From Orientallactaga sibirica (Eukaryota; Chordata; Mammalia; Rodentia; Dipodidae): a stretch of DNA of 64,000 nucleotides. How positions within the stretch are numbered: the first letter of the stretch is position 1; each line of letters begins with the position of its first letter. The translations under genes and the position numbers were made by a program. The stretch is from the NCBI GenBank assembly GCA_036365145.1, contig JAEOAD010002279.1, positions 120,001 to 184,000 of the forward strand, read 5' to 3'. Shown piece after piece: positions 10,404-21,204 of the stretch. The notes under the pieces are model-generated. The model had not been told where the DNA came from and made no database searches. It saw only the letters and a list, made by a program, of their open reading frames with translations.

Positions 10404-10574
10404 TTCTTTTCTTTTTTCTTTTTCTTTTTGGTTTTTCGAGGTAGGGTCTCACTCTGGTCCTGGCTGACCTGGAATTAACTATGTAGTCTCAGGGTGGCCT
10501 CGAACTCATGGCGATCCTCCTACCTCTGCCTCCCAAGTGCTGGGATTAAAGGCGTGTGCCACCACGCCCGGCTA
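10404..10574 (-). mobile_element. SINE-B1
   Basis: Full-length, preceded by a CTTTT-rich tail; target 'agacacatttt/agatacatttt' on both sides. Confidence 0.92.
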
Positions 10575-10722
10575 CGAGATACATTTTCACAATATTGATT
10601 CTTTTAATCCATGAACGTGTGATGTCTTTCCATTTCCTAATGTCTCCAATTTCTCTCTTGAGTGTTTTGAAGTTTTTATTGTAGAGACCCTTCATTTCCT
10701 TGGTTAGGGTTATTCCAAGGTA

Positions 10723-10951
10723 CTTTTTTTTTTTTGGAGAAAGACAGAGATAGAGATAGAGAGAGAGAGAGAATGGGAGCGCCAGCAGCCTCTCAGCCGC
10801 TGTGAATGAATTCCAGACACGTGCGCCCCCTTGTGGGCAAGTGTGGCATTGCGCCCTTGCATCACTTTGCATCTGGCTAAGGAGATTGGAATTGGTGTTC
10901 TTAGGCTTAGCAGGCAGGCGCCTAAACCACTAAGCCATCTCTGCAGCCCAA
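10723..10951 (-). mobile_element. SINE-T2
   Basis: Target 'aaggtacttttttt' duplicated (10718 and 10952). Part of the head ('acgtgggacctg') is deleted around 10880. Confidence 0.9.
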
Positions 10952-11042
10952 AGGTACTTTTTTTTTTTTGAGAAAATTGTGAATGGGGTGTTTCCCTAAG
11001 TTCATCCCCACCACATTTATTATTCATATATAAGAAAGCTAT

Positions 11043-11125
11043 TGATTTCTGTGTTTTTAAAATTTTTTGTTATTATTTATTTATTTATTTATTTATTTGA
11101 GAGTGACAGACAAAGAGAGAAAGAG

Positions 11126-11165
<40 letters not shown>

Positions 11166-11330
11166 GGCACACCAGGGTCTCCAGCCACTGCAGATGAACT
11201 CCAGATGCATGCGCCCCCTTGTGCATCTGGCTTATGTGGGTACTGGGGAATCGAGCCTTGAACTGGGGCCTTTAAGCTTCACAGGCAAGCGCTTAACTGC
11301 TAAGCCATCTCTCCAGGCCCTGATTTCTGT
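11043..11330 (-). mobile_element. SINE-T with perfect TSD
   Basis: Element at 11053-11320 between exact copies of tgatttctgt (11043-11052 and 11321-11330), with a long (GA)n tail. Confidence 0.93.
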
Positions 11331-11346
11331 TTTTTTTTTTTTTTTT

Positions 11347-11836
11347 AAAGGTGTAGCAGACAGCTTCAGGTTGGCTGAGATGAACTTCCAGACTAGGCAC
11401 AGTTATGGAGGAAGGGATATTATTTATTGAATTTTTTTTACAGATCCAGGGGGAAGTTCCATAAAGCACCCAGATTGAGTATAGTTATATTTTATCCTTT
11501 CATCTTTCCAGACAATGCAGGAGAAGCAGCCTGCTTTCACTCTCTGCTTCCTGACAGCAGATATAGTGTGAATAGGGCCAATCAGAGAGAGACAAAGCCA
11601 ACCAGCCACCACAGCACACAGAGCAAAACTACAGCCAAAAGGTCACACAGCACACTTCAGGAACTCCTGCTAGGCATATTTGCATATCTTTACAATGGAA
11701 TCTCAAACCCACACCATTAACACCTTAAGACCGGCCCCCAGTGACATTGCCTCTAGCAAGGTGATTGCAGATGCAAACTATAACTAATAAAACACTGAAT
11801 ATATTGGGGGACATATATTCAAACTACCACAAAAGG
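11347..11836 (-). mobile_element. MaLR (MT/ORR1-type) solo LTR with 5-bp TSD
   Basis: On the minus strand the element begins TGTGGTAGTTTGAATATATG and ends CTGTCTGCTACA (11831 down to 11352). Exact 5-bp duplications aaagg lie at 11347-11351 and 11832-11836. Length (480 bp), TG...CA ends and 5-bp target fit ERVL-MaLR LTRs. No internal region remains. Sequence from this family reappears mixed into a B1 slot at 19.4-19.77 kb. Confidence 0.85.
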
Positions 11837-11974
11837 CTACTGATTTCTCTGTGTTAATTTGATACCCTTCTAGTGTGCTGAAAGCATTTATTAGCTCTAA
11901 CAGTTTTCTGCAGTCTTTAGAGTCCTTTGTGTATAGAATCATATCTGCAAATAATGATATCTAGATTGGGTTAA

Positions 11975-12410
11975 TTTTGACTGAGACCCACCTGCAATTG
12001 TGGGTGGCAGCATTTCATGGACTGTGGTCCTGGACTGGAGAGAGTTAAAAAAATTAAAAAATTAAATATTAAAATTTTTTTTTAAAAGAAAGGGCTGGAG
12101 AGATGGCTTAGTGGTTAAGGCGCTTGCCAGCAAAGCTTAAGGACCCATGTTTGACTCTGCAGATCCCATGTAAGCCAGATGCACAAGGTGACATGAGTGC
12201 ACAGGTTACATACACCCACTAGGTGGCGCTCATCTCTTCTCTCTCTCTCTCTCTGCTTTCTGACAGCAGATGCAGTGTGAATAGCTGGCTCTGTGTCTTC
12301 TCACCATGACTGTGTCTTCAAACTGAGGAGCCAAATACACCCTTCTTGGCCTGATTTTTACCCCCAGGTATCTTGTAGCAGCAATAAGAAAAGTAACTAA
12401 GTAAAATAAA
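11975..12410 (+). mobile_element. MaLR LTR split by a SINE-T
   Basis: The pieces at about 11975-12090 ('gtgggtggcagcatttcatg') and 12250-12410 ('tttctgacagcagatgcagt', 'gcaataagaaaagtaactaa') are ordered like rodent ORR1/MT LTRs. Confidence 0.65.
12092..12250 (+). mobile_element. SINE-T
   Basis: Head 'gggctggagagatggcttag' intact; internal part compressed around the 'gtggcgctcatctcttctct' end. Confidence 0.88.
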
Positions 12411-12626
12411 GCCCCATGTATGTGAGTTGAAAATCCTCTCTTCCACTCCTGACTTCTGTTTTTGATTATCCCATTTTCAATCACTGTCTTTCTTTGCCTC
12501 TGAGAATTTTTTTTCTCCTCCCAATGTCTACATTCACGTTAATCAAGCCCATCTTTGCTATGATCAACATTTATATGGTATATTCTGTATAATACCTTTT
12601 CCCTTTTAGTTCTTATTTCTTTACTT
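12411..12626. other. Old AT-rich sequence, no gene seen
   Basis: Short unclassified interval, possibly decayed L1. Confidence 0.35.
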
Positions 12627-12692
12627 ATGGATCTGGGGATTGAACCCAGAGCCTCCTACATGCTAAACCAATACTTACACACACCTCAGCTC
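12627..12692 (-). mobile_element. ID-type SINE (antisense)
   Basis: 'ggatctggggattgaacccagagcctcctacatgctaaacc' (66 bp in all) is the reverse complement of a rodent ID element with its B box (attgaaccc). Confidence 0.65.
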
Positions 12693-12737
12693 TCCTTTTA
12701 CTCAATTAAAAAAATTATAATATATATTTTAAATGTT

Positions 12738-12945
12738 TTGGTTTTTATTTATTTGAGAGTGTCAGAGAAAGAGGCAGAAAGATATAGAATGGGCACACCA
12801 GGGCCTCCAGCCACTGCAAATGAACTCCAGATGCAAGCGCCCCCTTGTGCATCTGGCTTGCTTGGGTCCTGGGGAATCGAGCCTCGAACCAGGGTCGTTA
12901 GGCTTCACAGGCAAGTGCTTAACCATTAAGCCATCTCTCCAGCCC
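12738..12945 (-). mobile_element. SINE-T
   Basis: Complete body with 'gaatcgagcctcgaaccagg' (two adjacent cgaacc/cgagcc motifs) before the head. Confidence 0.92.
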
Positions 12946-12955
12946 TATATTTTTT

Positions 12956-13345
12956 ATATATCCAGAGAGTTTAATATGCCCCCTACCCAGCTTCTGCTGA
13001 TGTTATCATCTTACATTATCACGGTTCACCTGTCAAAACTCAGGAAGAAGTACTCGTACAATGCTATTAACTAAATTACAGGTGTTATTTGATTTCGCCA
13101 GTTTCTCCACGGAGGTCTTTTTCCCCTGCTCTAGAATCAAATTCAAGATTATCAGATTTCCCTGCTTTCTGATCTGTAACACTTTGTCAGATATGCCTTC
13201 TTGCCCTAATGCTGACACTTCTGATGGCTTCTGGTCTGTTATTGTTTGAAATGTCCCCTGTCTTGGGCTTCTCATGTGTTCTATGTACAGCTCACCCTGA
13301 CAGTATGGATTCAGACCCATCTGCTAGATTTCTCCACTGGAAAGC
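12956..13345 (-). mobile_element. Ancient L1M-type 3' UTR
   Basis: The ordered motifs 'cagcttctgctgatgttatc', 'atgctattaactaaattaca', 'tttcgccagtttctccac' and 'gaaatgtcccctgtcttggg' match the antisense of old mammalian L1ME-type 3' UTRs as I recall them. Orientation is inferred. Confidence 0.6.
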
Positions 13346-13450
13346 TACAATGTTTTTTCTTTTTCTCTCTTCTTTTCTTTTTCTATTTTCTTTTCCTTTC
13401 CTTTCTTTTCTTTCTTCTTTCTTTCTTTTCTTTCTGTCTTTCTTTTTATT
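13346..13450. repeat. (CTTTT)n/(TTTC)n pyrimidine tract
   Basis: Nearly pure T/C sequence on the plus strand. Confidence 0.9.
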
Positions 13451-13454
13451 TTTT

Positions 13455-13742
13455 TTTAAATTTTAAAAAATTATTTTTATTATTTATTTTTGGAGAGAGA
13501 GACAGACAGACAGAGAAGGAGAGGAAGACAGATAGAGAATGGGCGCGCCAGCAGTCTCTCAGATGCTGTGCATGAAATCCAGATGCATGCGCCCCCTTGT
13601 GGGCAAGTGCGGCATTGCACCCTTGTGTCACTTTGCATCTGGCTAAACGTGGGACCTGGAGATTGGAACCGCTGGAGATTGGAACCAGCATTCTTAGGCT
13701 TAGCAGGCAGGCACCTTAACTGCTAAGCCATCTCTCCAGCCC
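13455..13742 (-). mobile_element. SINE-T2
   Basis: Long variant; 'gagattggaacc' is doubled before the head, as in 8526-8803 and 21862-22128. Confidence 0.92.
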
Positions 13743-13896
13743 TTAGTTTTACTTTTTGAGATAGGGTTTCACACTAGCCCAAGCTGACCTGGAACTCACT
13801 ATGTAGCTTCAGGGTGGCCTCAAACTCACGGCGATCCTCCTACCTCTGCCTCACGCATGCTGGGATCTAAAGGAGTGCGCCACCACACCTGGCTAC
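13743..13896 (-). mobile_element. SINE-B1
   Basis: Directly joined to the SINE-T2 head; ends 'ccaccacacctggc'. Flanking 'tacaatg' occurs at 13347 and 13897, a likely TSD for the compound. Confidence 0.88.
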
Positions 13897-13998
13897 AATG
13901 ATTTTTCTTTCTGTACCTTGCTCTTTGCAAGTGAGGAATTAAGCTTTACCTCCCCGAGTGGAAAGCCACTCTTTGGACAGGACTCAGAAAAATTTATC

Positions 13999-14475
13999 AG
14001 AATATTTTGTTTAAAAATATTTTTTATTTACTTATTTGCAAGCAGAGAGAGTTAGAGAGAAGAGGACAGTCAGAGACAATGGGTGTGCCAGGGCATCCAA
14101 CCACTATAAATGAACTCAGACACATAAGCTGCTTTGTGTATCTGGCTTCAGGTGGCTATTGGGGAATTGAGCTCCAGACATTAGGTCTTGCAGACAAGCC
14201 CCTTAACTGCAAGGCCATCTCTCCAGCACTCAGAACATTTTTTAAGATTTTATTTTTTATTTATTTATTAGAGACAGAGAGAGGAGAAAGAGAGAGTGGG
14301 AGAGTGAGAATGGGTGCACCAGGGCCTCCAGCCACTGCAAGCGAACTCCAGACACATGCGCTCCCTTGTGCATCTGGCTTACATGGGACCTGCAGAATCA
14401 AACTGGGGTCCTTAGGCTTTGCAGGCATGTGCTTTAACTGTTAAGCCATCTCTCCAGCCCCAGAACATTTTTTAT
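13999..14475 (-). mobile_element. Two consecutive SINE-T copies sharing a target
   Basis: SINE-T at about 14012-14229 (diverged) and 14240-14461 (cleaner), both minus strand. 'cagaa(t/c)atttt' occurs three times, at 13999, 14231 and 14462, so the second insertion reused the duplicated target of the first. Confidence 0.88.
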
Positions 14476-14705
14476 TTTTACCCAGTGAGAGGCATGCCAG
14501 GGGCTTCCTTTGAGACTAGGCTGGATGGCAAGGTAACACCAGCTTGCTGTTGCTTGACGTTGTTTTGCTAACTCACTTGAAACCATTTGCTTTTCAGAGT
14601 CCTCGGGGAGTTGTTGTATGGACAGTTTCCAGGGCTTTTATTTATTTTATTTATTTATGAGTTGCTTTTAGTGAGAGCCAGAAAGAGTGAAAGATACCTG
14701 TTCTT
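14476..14705. other. Unclassified short interval
   Basis: Unique sequence, then a short 'tttatttattttatttattt' remnant at 14637-14700 that may be a SINE-T tail. Confidence 0.4.
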
Positions 14706-14872
14706 TTTTGTTTGTTTGTTTGTTTGTTTGTTTTTCAAGGTAGGGTCTCACTCTAGCTCAGGCTGACCTGGAATTCACTATGTAGTCTCAGGGTGGCCTC
14801 GGACTCACAGCGATCCTCCTACCTCTGCCTCCCGAGTGCTGGGATTAAAGGCGCATGCCACCACACCCGGCA
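14706..14872 (-). mobile_element. SINE-B1
   Basis: (GTTT)n tail then a full B1; target 'tacctgttct' flanks both sides (14695, 14878). Confidence 0.92.
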
Positions 14873-15130
14873 ACAGTTACCTGTTCTATCTTCCTGGAAT
14901 CCAAATCCCTCCTCTATTAATTCACTAAATGTTTCACTTACGCTCATCTAATTATTCCTCATCCTTCTAGTTACTACATACTTCCTCACAAAGAGCGCAC
15001 GCGCACCCCCATAAATCTGACATGAGTACTTACTGTTACTTGTTGTTATAATGATTACTGAGTTTACATATAGGAAAGAGACATAGTTCCTATTTCCAAA
15101 GTCATGGGCTCTAGGAAAAGCAAATTCATT

Positions 15131-15138
<8 letters not shown>
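14873..15138. other. Unclassified AT-rich sequence
   Basis: No recognised repeat or gene. Confidence 0.4.
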
Positions 15139-15161
<23 letters not shown>

Positions 15162-15361
15162 GTTTTTCGAGGTAGGGTTTCACTCTAGCCCTGGCTGACC
15201 TGGAATTCACTACATAGTCTCAGGGTGGCCTTGAACTCATGGCGATCCTCCTACCTCTGCCTCCTGAGTGCTGGGATTAAAGGCGTGTGCCAGCATACCT
15301 GGCTTGCAAATTAGTTTTTTTAAAAATATTTTATTTATTTATTTATTTGAGAGAGGGAAAG

Positions 15362-15413
<52 letters not shown>

Positions 15414-15547
15414 GGTGTGCCAGGGCCTCCAGCCACTGCAAACAAACTCCAGATGCATGTGTTACCTTGTTCATCTGGCTAACATGGGTCCTGGGGCATT
15501 GAACCGAGGTCCTTTGTCTTTGCAGGCAAGTCCTTTGTCTAAGCCAT
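15139..15547 (-). mobile_element. SINE-B1 (15139-15303) plus SINE-T (15322-15547)
   Basis: The B1 is flanked by 'gcaaatt(c/a)' at 15120 and 15306. The SINE-T lies just after, with a 50-bp (GA)n tail, a missing head and 'gcaaatt' again at 15549. Confidence 0.88.
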
Positions 15548-16764
15548 TGCAAATTTTGAAATAAATATTAATATTATATTATTATATTCTCCAGCCTATA
15601 TAATAAATTTTGAAATAAATATTAATATAGGGCTGGAGAGATCAAGTATGCTCACACAAACCTGGATGACAAAGCCTACCACACACTTAGGCTATCTGGC
15701 ATATAGTGATTGCTCTGCCATGAGACGTACAGCCTGCCACTCATAGAATTGTTTTTATTCAGAATGCTGTTTTACATCACATGACTGGGTAGAGAGAAAA
15801 AAAAATGGCACACAGCCGTGAAGTTTACCTCTGTGATTTCTCAGTCTGAAAAGTTGATCAACTATCTTTTTTAAAATTTTCACTTTGACAAATGACTTTG
15901 TATTCAATCACTGGCTGATGTATTTCAAAACAATTTTAAATTTACTTTGCAAGGCACCATTATTTCCTTCCCTGAGAAGCAGTGCTATTCCAACACCCCA
16001 GCCCTCGCTGCTATTCTTTTAGCCTCCAGGCAAGCCAGGCAAACCCCCTTCTTTGCTTTTTCTTCCTCCGAAGGCTCCGAGTGATTGATCTGTCATTACC
16101 CGTGAACAATGACCAGCTCTTGGCCGGTGAACTGAGGACGTGTTGTCCCCTCACCATCCTCTTGGCATGTCCAGAGTTACCTTCCTACTCATGGGAAGAA
16201 CAAACGAGCAGCTTGCCAGCCTCAGGAATGTTCTGGAGACAAGCCAGTGCACCATGGTGATTTACCTTTATGATGCATTAGTTTGCATGGTGGTGGGGGG
16301 GTTAAGCCTGGGAGGTGCGGGGAGTTGGAGCAACAGTGAGCAGCAGAGCTTATTCCCAGCAAGCCTCTCCACCTACAAGGAACAAGGTGGCGTCCACAGC
16401 CACAGCAAGAGCTGCGGGCTCAAAGGAGAACGGAAACAGGTCCACAGCTCATGGTCTAGCACGGCCTTCCTCAGATGAAGGTCCTCCAGGTGTTGTCTCT
16501 GCCTGTCCCTCCATCCATCCCCAGCCCTTTTCACTGTCCTGTGCTCAGCAAAATTAGGGAAGGAGACAAAACAAAATACCAGGTTGGCTTTGTCTGACCT
16601 GCAATTCTGTCACCAATGCAGCACTTACAATTTTGTCACCAATATCCACAACTTCTGGAAGGAAGACTGACGTGAACAAAAAGTGGTGCCTACATTTATG
16701 ACGTGACTTCTGGATGGAAGTACTGATGTGAACCTACATTTATGGGTTGATTATTGATTGATTG
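15548..16764. other. 1.2 kb of unique sequence, no gene seen
   Basis: Starts with a short 'gaaataaatattaatat' duplication (15559 and 15610) around a SINE-T head fragment (15629). Frames of up to 112 codons (e.g. 16140-16478) have no recognised domain. At 16600-16740 'caatt(c/t)tgtcaccaat' and 'gacttctgga' blocks repeat locally. Confidence 0.5.
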
Positions 16765-17197
16765 GGATTTTTTGAGATGCCATCTCACTCTAACTCAGGC
16801 TGTTCTGGAACTTACTCTGTAGTTGGCTTCAAAGTCACAGCACTCCTCTTACCTGTCTTCCTAAGTGCTGAGATTAAAGGTGCATGCCACTACACCCAGC
16901 AACCTACATCTTATCTAGCATCTATCTATCAATCATCTATCTATCTATCTATCATCTATCTATCTATCATCTATCTATCTCTGAGAGAACGAGAGAGGGA
17001 AAGAGGCAGACAGAGAGAGAGAGAAAGAGGCAGAGAGAGAGAGAATGGGGCACACCAGGGCCTTCAGCCACTGCAAACAAACTCCAGACGCATGTGCCAC
17101 CTTGTGCATCTGGCTTACATGGGTCCTGGGGAATTGAACCGAGGTCCTTTGGCTTTGCAGGCAAACGCCTTAACCTCTGAGCCATCTCTCCAGCCCT
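16765..17197 (-). mobile_element. SINE-B1 (16765-16900) and SINE-T (16981-17196) around an (ATCT)n tract
   Basis: A diverged B1 ends 'ctacacccagc'. A TCTA microsatellite at 16914-16983 with 'tctatctatc' units joins directly to the SINE-T tail. Confidence 0.88.
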
Positions 17198-17212
17198 GCC
17201 CCTACATCTTTT

Positions 17213-17345
17213 TAACATATAACAAGCATTTGCTGAGCAATTCATTCACCAGAGGCTTATTGAGACACCGCTTTTGTTATGGGTTAGGAGCAAGGGATAC
17301 AAATTTCATGCCTGCATGGAGCTTACAGTATAGTAGACTAGATGA
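17213..17345 (-). mobile_element. L2 3' end
   Basis: 'ggcttattgagacaccgctt', 'gcaagggatacaaatttcat' and 'gcatggagcttacagtatag' reproduce the antisense order of the L2 3' end (item of ancient mammalian repeat). Confidence 0.7.
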
Positions 17346-17605
17346 AAAAGACAAAATTTCCAGTTAATGTCTCACAACAGTTGTGACTGTAACAACACCA
17401 AAAAAGCAGTATGAGACACATAGAACTTCACAGAGTGAGTGAGGTAGCTTTGAGCCAATGGGGGAAGGCACTCTTGTTCAGGACTAGGCATGTCCTACAA
17501 TTGGTGACTTTCAGTTCTAAGATCAGAACAGTTCTAGGTCAATCAAAATGGTTAGTCACTCCAGGTGAAAGTGGATTCCAGGGTGCCGTCCACCTGAAGG
17601 TTTTT
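17346..17605. other. Unique sequence, no gene seen
   Basis: No recognised repeat; short frames only. Confidence 0.4.
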
Positions 17606-17898
17606 TTAAAAATGTTCTTTTTGTTTGTTTGTTTGTGTTTTATTATTTATTTATTTATTTATTTGGAGAGAGACATAGAGAGAGACAGAGAGTGAGAGGG
17701 AGACAGAGATGGGTGCGCCAGCAGTCTCTCAGCTGCTGCGAATGAAATCCAGATGCGTGCGCCCCCTTGTGGTCAAGTGCGGCATTGCGCCCTTGCGTCA
17801 CTTTGCATCTGGCTAAATGTGGGACCTGGAGATTGGAACCAGCGTTCTTAGGCTTGGGAGGCAGGCGCCTTAACCACTAAGCCATCTCCTCAGCCCCT
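17606..17898 (-). mobile_element. SINE-T2
   Basis: Full long variant with target 'ctgaaggtttt' on both sides (17594, 17901). Confidence 0.92.
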
Positions 17899-18496
17899 AT
17901 CTGAAGGTTTTATGATGTCAGAGGGCATTCTGGCCAGGCCAGTTTTCTGTGGCTGGTTCAACTCCCTGAGCCTGGCTGTCTCTCTAAGGGGAATGGAGAA
18001 GAGGATGTTTTCAAAAGTCTTTGCCAGGTGCCACATAGTTCCTAAGTGCAATGGATTTCGTTCCTGGGAACACCTGTCAACTTATCGCTTCGTGGAGGGA
18101 AGTCCCCAGTCCTCCAGGAGAAATGAGCTCTTATTTCCGACAGGATTTGTGGCCACAATACCAGGCTTCTCCATTCCCCCAGCCCTAGAGACCTTTCCCA
18201 TTGAAGAGCAGAAGCGAGTGTTCAGGCTTGTCTTTGGGAAGCACAAATAATAACTGGAGATGAGAACTGTCAGGATGCAGCGGGATCACCTCTCCCACCA
18301 CCGCCCCAGCATCCCCTGCTGGCCAGGGTGCAGTCAGGGAGTGGTTTCTACAGCCCCAAAGAACAGGCTCAAGCATGCTGCCATATGGTGGGATAGCTCT
18401 CTCATTATCTGCTGGGCTTCAAGTGTCTTCATATGCCAAGGAGGCAATATGGATATTCATTCTGCCTAGTTATTAAGCTTCGGTGTCTAGAATTTT
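17899..18496. other. 600 bp of unique sequence, no gene seen
   Basis: A 112-codon plus-strand frame (17912-18250) ends in a normal stop but starts at the SINE junction and has no recognised domain. Not called as a gene. Confidence 0.45.
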
Positions 18497-18655
18497 TTTT
18501 TCCCAGGTAGGGTCTCACTCTAGCCCAGGCTGACCTAGAACTCACTATGTAGTCTCAGGGTGGCCTCGAGCTCACAGTGATCCTTCTACCTCTGCCTCCC
18601 AAGTGTTGGGATTAAAGGTGTGCGCCACCACGCCCAGCTCCGGTATCTAGAATTT
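18482..18655 (-). mobile_element. SINE-B1 with TSD
   Basis: B1 at 18497-18639 between 'ggtgtctagaatttt' and 'ggtatctagaatttt' (one mismatch). Confidence 0.93.
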
Positions 18656-18679
18656 TATGCCTTACCATATGTTGGGACT

Positions 18680-18978
18680 GGGTGTAAAATATTTCACACA
18701 GGCTAATGTGTTCGCACAGTTGGTCCTTGGCTGTTTGGGATGGTTGTGGGACTTTTAGGCGGTGGAGCCTTGCTGGGAGAAGTGTATCATTTGGGACAGG
18801 CCTTGAGGTTTAGCTGTCTGCCCTAGTTCCTCGCTCCTGGTGTGACAATGACACTGTGGCTTCCTCCTTGTGCTGTGCTTTACTTACCAAGATGGACTCT
18901 ACCTTCAGGAATGGAGGTTGAAATAAACTCTTTCCATTTTTTAAAAATATGTTTTATTTATTTATTTATTTGAGAGTG

Positions 18979-19011
<33 letters not shown>

Positions 19012-19230
19012 ATGGGTGCACCAGGGCCTCCAGCCACTGCAAACAAACTCCAGACGCACGCGCTCCCTTGTGCATCTGGCTTACATGGGTCCTGGAGAGT
19101 TGAACTGGGATCTTTTGGCTTTGCAAGCAAGCGCCTTAACCACTAAGCCATCTCTCCAGCCCAACTCTTTCCATCTTTAAGTTACTTCTGCTTGGGTATT
19201 TTGCCCCAATAATAAGAACATAAGTATTTT
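18680..19230 (+). mobile_element. MaLR-like LTR split by a SINE-T
   Basis: 'aggcggtggagccttgctgg', 'gaagtgtatcatttggga' and 'gttgaaataaactctttcc' followed by 'cttctgcttgggtattttgc' after the SINE follow the order of MT/ORR1 LTRs. The ends are decayed. Confidence 0.6.
18938..19163 (-). mobile_element. SINE-T with TSD
   Basis: Target 'aactctttccat' at 18926 and 19164; full body with (GA)n tail. Confidence 0.93.
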
Positions 19231-19244
19231 ACTGTACGCATTTT

Positions 19245-19400
19245 ACCTGTACATTTAATTCCCACAAAAGCGTAGATCTTCCATCTTACAAATGTAAGAA
19301 ATAAGTGTTGGGAGACTTGCCAGGGTTGTGTGTCCAACTCTTGTGTTCTAGAACTGAAACTCCCACATGCTGGGTGATCCTTTAGCCCTGGGAAGCTGAG
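19245..19400 (-). mobile_element. MIR, decayed
   Basis: 'cccacaaaagcgtagatctt', 'cttacaaatgtaagaaataa' and 'gacttgccagggttgtgtgt' match the antisense MIR order (loosely 'fill, gaggaaac, ttgcccaaggtcacac'). Confidence 0.5.
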
Positions 19401-19424
19401 GATGTAGGGTCAAGCTAGAAAGCT

Positions 19425-19766
19425 TGCAGTGACACTTAGACAAGATGAACTTCAGACCAGACGCAACTAGGATATACTGAAATAGGTTATTTGCTAAATA
19501 CATTAATAAAGCACAGCCCACCATTAATACGGTTATAATGTATATATAATGTATATATCCTGTGCATTGTGTCATTTTTTTTTTTTTTTTTTTCAAACCA
19601 TCACCACACCTTAAGTAGGGTCTCAGTGACCTAGCTCAGGATTGACCTGGAAAACTATAAAATAAAACACTCATATTGGGGACATAATTCAAACACCAAT
19701 CCTCCTACCTTGCCTCCTAAGTGCATTAATTAAAGGCACAGCCCACCACCACACCCTGTGCATTGT
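19425..19766. other. Block-interleaved hybrid of B1 and MaLR LTR sequence
   Basis: Between two copies of ctgtgcattgt (19560 and 19756), a normal B1 slot, the sequence alternates B1 blocks ('tagggtctca', 'gacctgg', 'cctcctacct') with LTR blocks found at 11702-11830 ('caccttaag', 'cagtgac', 'aaaactataa', 'tattggggacata', 'attcaaac'). Reciprocally, a B1-end fragment 'aaagcacagcccacca' sits in LTR-like sequence at 19506. See findings. Confidence 0.7.
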
Positions 19767-19972
19767 TTTTTTTGTTTTTTTGAGAAAGAGACAGAGAGAA
19801 ACAGAGAGAGAGAGAATGGGCGTGCCAGGGCCTCCAGCCACTGCAAACAAATTCCATATGCGTGCACCCCCTTGGGCATTTGGCTTACGTGGGTCCTGGG
19901 AATCCAGCCTCGAGCTGGGGTCCTTAGGCTTCACAGGCTAGCACTTACCTGCTAAGCCATCTCTCCAGCCCC
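19767..19972 (-). mobile_element. SINE-T
   Basis: Follows the hybrid slot; typical body with 'gaatccagcctcgagctggg'. Confidence 0.9.
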
Positions 19973-19983
19973 CCCTTTTAGTT

Positions 19984-20274
19984 TTTTTTAAAATAATTTT
20001 TTAAGATTTATTTTTATTTTTAGAGACAGACAGAGAGAGAGAGAGAATGAGTGAGAATGGGTGCACCAGCAGGGCCTTTAGCCACATGAGCCACCATGTG
20101 CATCTGGCTTACGTGGGACCTGGAGAATCTAACCTGGGTTCTTAGGCTTTGCAGGCATGCACCTTAACTGCTAAGCCATCTCTCCAGCCCTAGTTTTTTT
20201 AAAGTTTATTTTTATTTTTATTTATTTACTCATTAGAGACAGAGAAAGGGAGAGGGAGAGAGAGAGAATGGGCA
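19984..20274 (-). mobile_element. SINE-T (19984-20190) and a truncated SINE-T tail (20196-20274)
   Basis: The first has a deletion in its middle ('agccacatgagccaccatg'). The second keeps only the (GA)n side up to 'gagaatgggca'. Confidence 0.85.
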
Positions 20275-20504
20275 TCAACTTCAATTTTAACATAAATCAA
20301 AGTACTTTCAGATGAGCTAAGATAATTCCTTCTGATTTATTGTTCCCCTGACAAGTATTACTCACCAGCGTTTTAAGTTTTCTTCATTTTGGGCTCAGAA
20401 CCTTTGATGTCACATCTGTCCCCACATAGGAGCCGATGACCTGTGTTGAACAATGAAATATGAATGGAAGAGACGACAGCTCACAGCCGTCTCTGCTCAG
20501 CAGG

Positions 20505-20622
20505 GATAAGAGCAGAAAACACCGAGCCAGACTGCCTGGTTCAATTCCAAGTCTGTGTCCTCTTAGGGGAGCTGTGAACTGCTCTGAGCCTTGGTTTCCT
20601 TGGCTCTCAAGGAGCGAATCCC
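20505..20622 (+). mobile_element. MIR
   Basis: 'gactgcctggttcaattcc' followed by 'ctctgagccttggtttcctt' is the plus-strand MIR core order. Confidence 0.65.
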
Positions 20623-20835
20623 CCACGTCACACCATTGAGAAAGGCACGCAAGCCTCTCGTAAGTGCCTGGTATGAAGAACTCAGGTGGAGTATTCCGTT
20701 CCTCCCACTTTACTTGGTCCCTTGTGTGGTTACACCAACGGTGCTCGAGGTGTCACGAAAGATGACTTTGAGTTACATACAGAACCCCAGTCCAGAGACC
20801 CCAGCATTTATTCCAGCGCCCCAGGAGACATGCAG

Positions 20836-20987
20836 CTTTTTTTCTTCTACAAGGTAGGGTCTCGCTCTAGCTCAGGCTGACCTGGAATTCACTCTGTAGT
20901 CTCAGGATGGCCTCGAATTCACAGTGATCCTCCCACCTCTGCCTCCCGAGTGCTGGGAAGAAAGCCATGCACCACCACGGCCGGTAC
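20836..20987 (-). mobile_element. SINE-B1
   Basis: Target 'acatgcagctttt'/'acatacagcttta' flanks the copy; ends 'accaccacggccgg'. Confidence 0.9.
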
Positions 20988-21089
20988 ATACAGCTTTAAG
21001 AAGATCCAAAGCAGAGAAATGATGGCAGTTTGGGCGTCAGGTCAGCACTGACCTTTTGCCAGGCAAGTCATTGCCAGCCGTAGCATTAT

Positions 21090-21200
21090 CTCAGCGAATT
21101 TCCCCAACAAGCTATCATGAACTTGGTTTTACAAATATGGAAGGAACTAGAGAGAAAAAGAGCTGAATTTACAGCTAGTAGCATTGGAAGAAAGAGAGAA
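21090..21200 (-). mobile_element. MIR, doubtful
   Basis: Weak match to the antisense MIR core ('ggttttacaaatatggaagg', 'acagctagtagca'). Confidence 0.35.
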
Positions 21201-21204
21201 ATTA

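Larger units (their letters stand above)
8880..12000 (-). mobile_element. Old L1 ORF2 pseudogene (antisense), multiply interrupted
   Basis: Antisense L1 extends from 'gagaactctctattcaattc' through 'aggtctttgatccatttgga' and 'ctccagcaccatttgttaaa' to 11837-11990. The minus-strand translation near 10600-10730 contains YLGITLTKEMKGLY and, a few residues on, SWIKRINIVKM, which are characteristic of the ORF2p C-terminal part after the reverse transcriptase. Frame breaks and six or more inserted elements make it inactive. Confidence 0.85.

Noticed and set aside
10546..10872. Host gene fragment encoding YLGITLTKEMKGLY
   Set aside because: This is L1 ORF2, in a decayed antisense L1 with many insertions.
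17912..18250. 112-codon plus-strand frame in unique sequence as an exon
   Set aside because: No family recognised, and the start lies at a SINE boundary; too short to support without conservation data.
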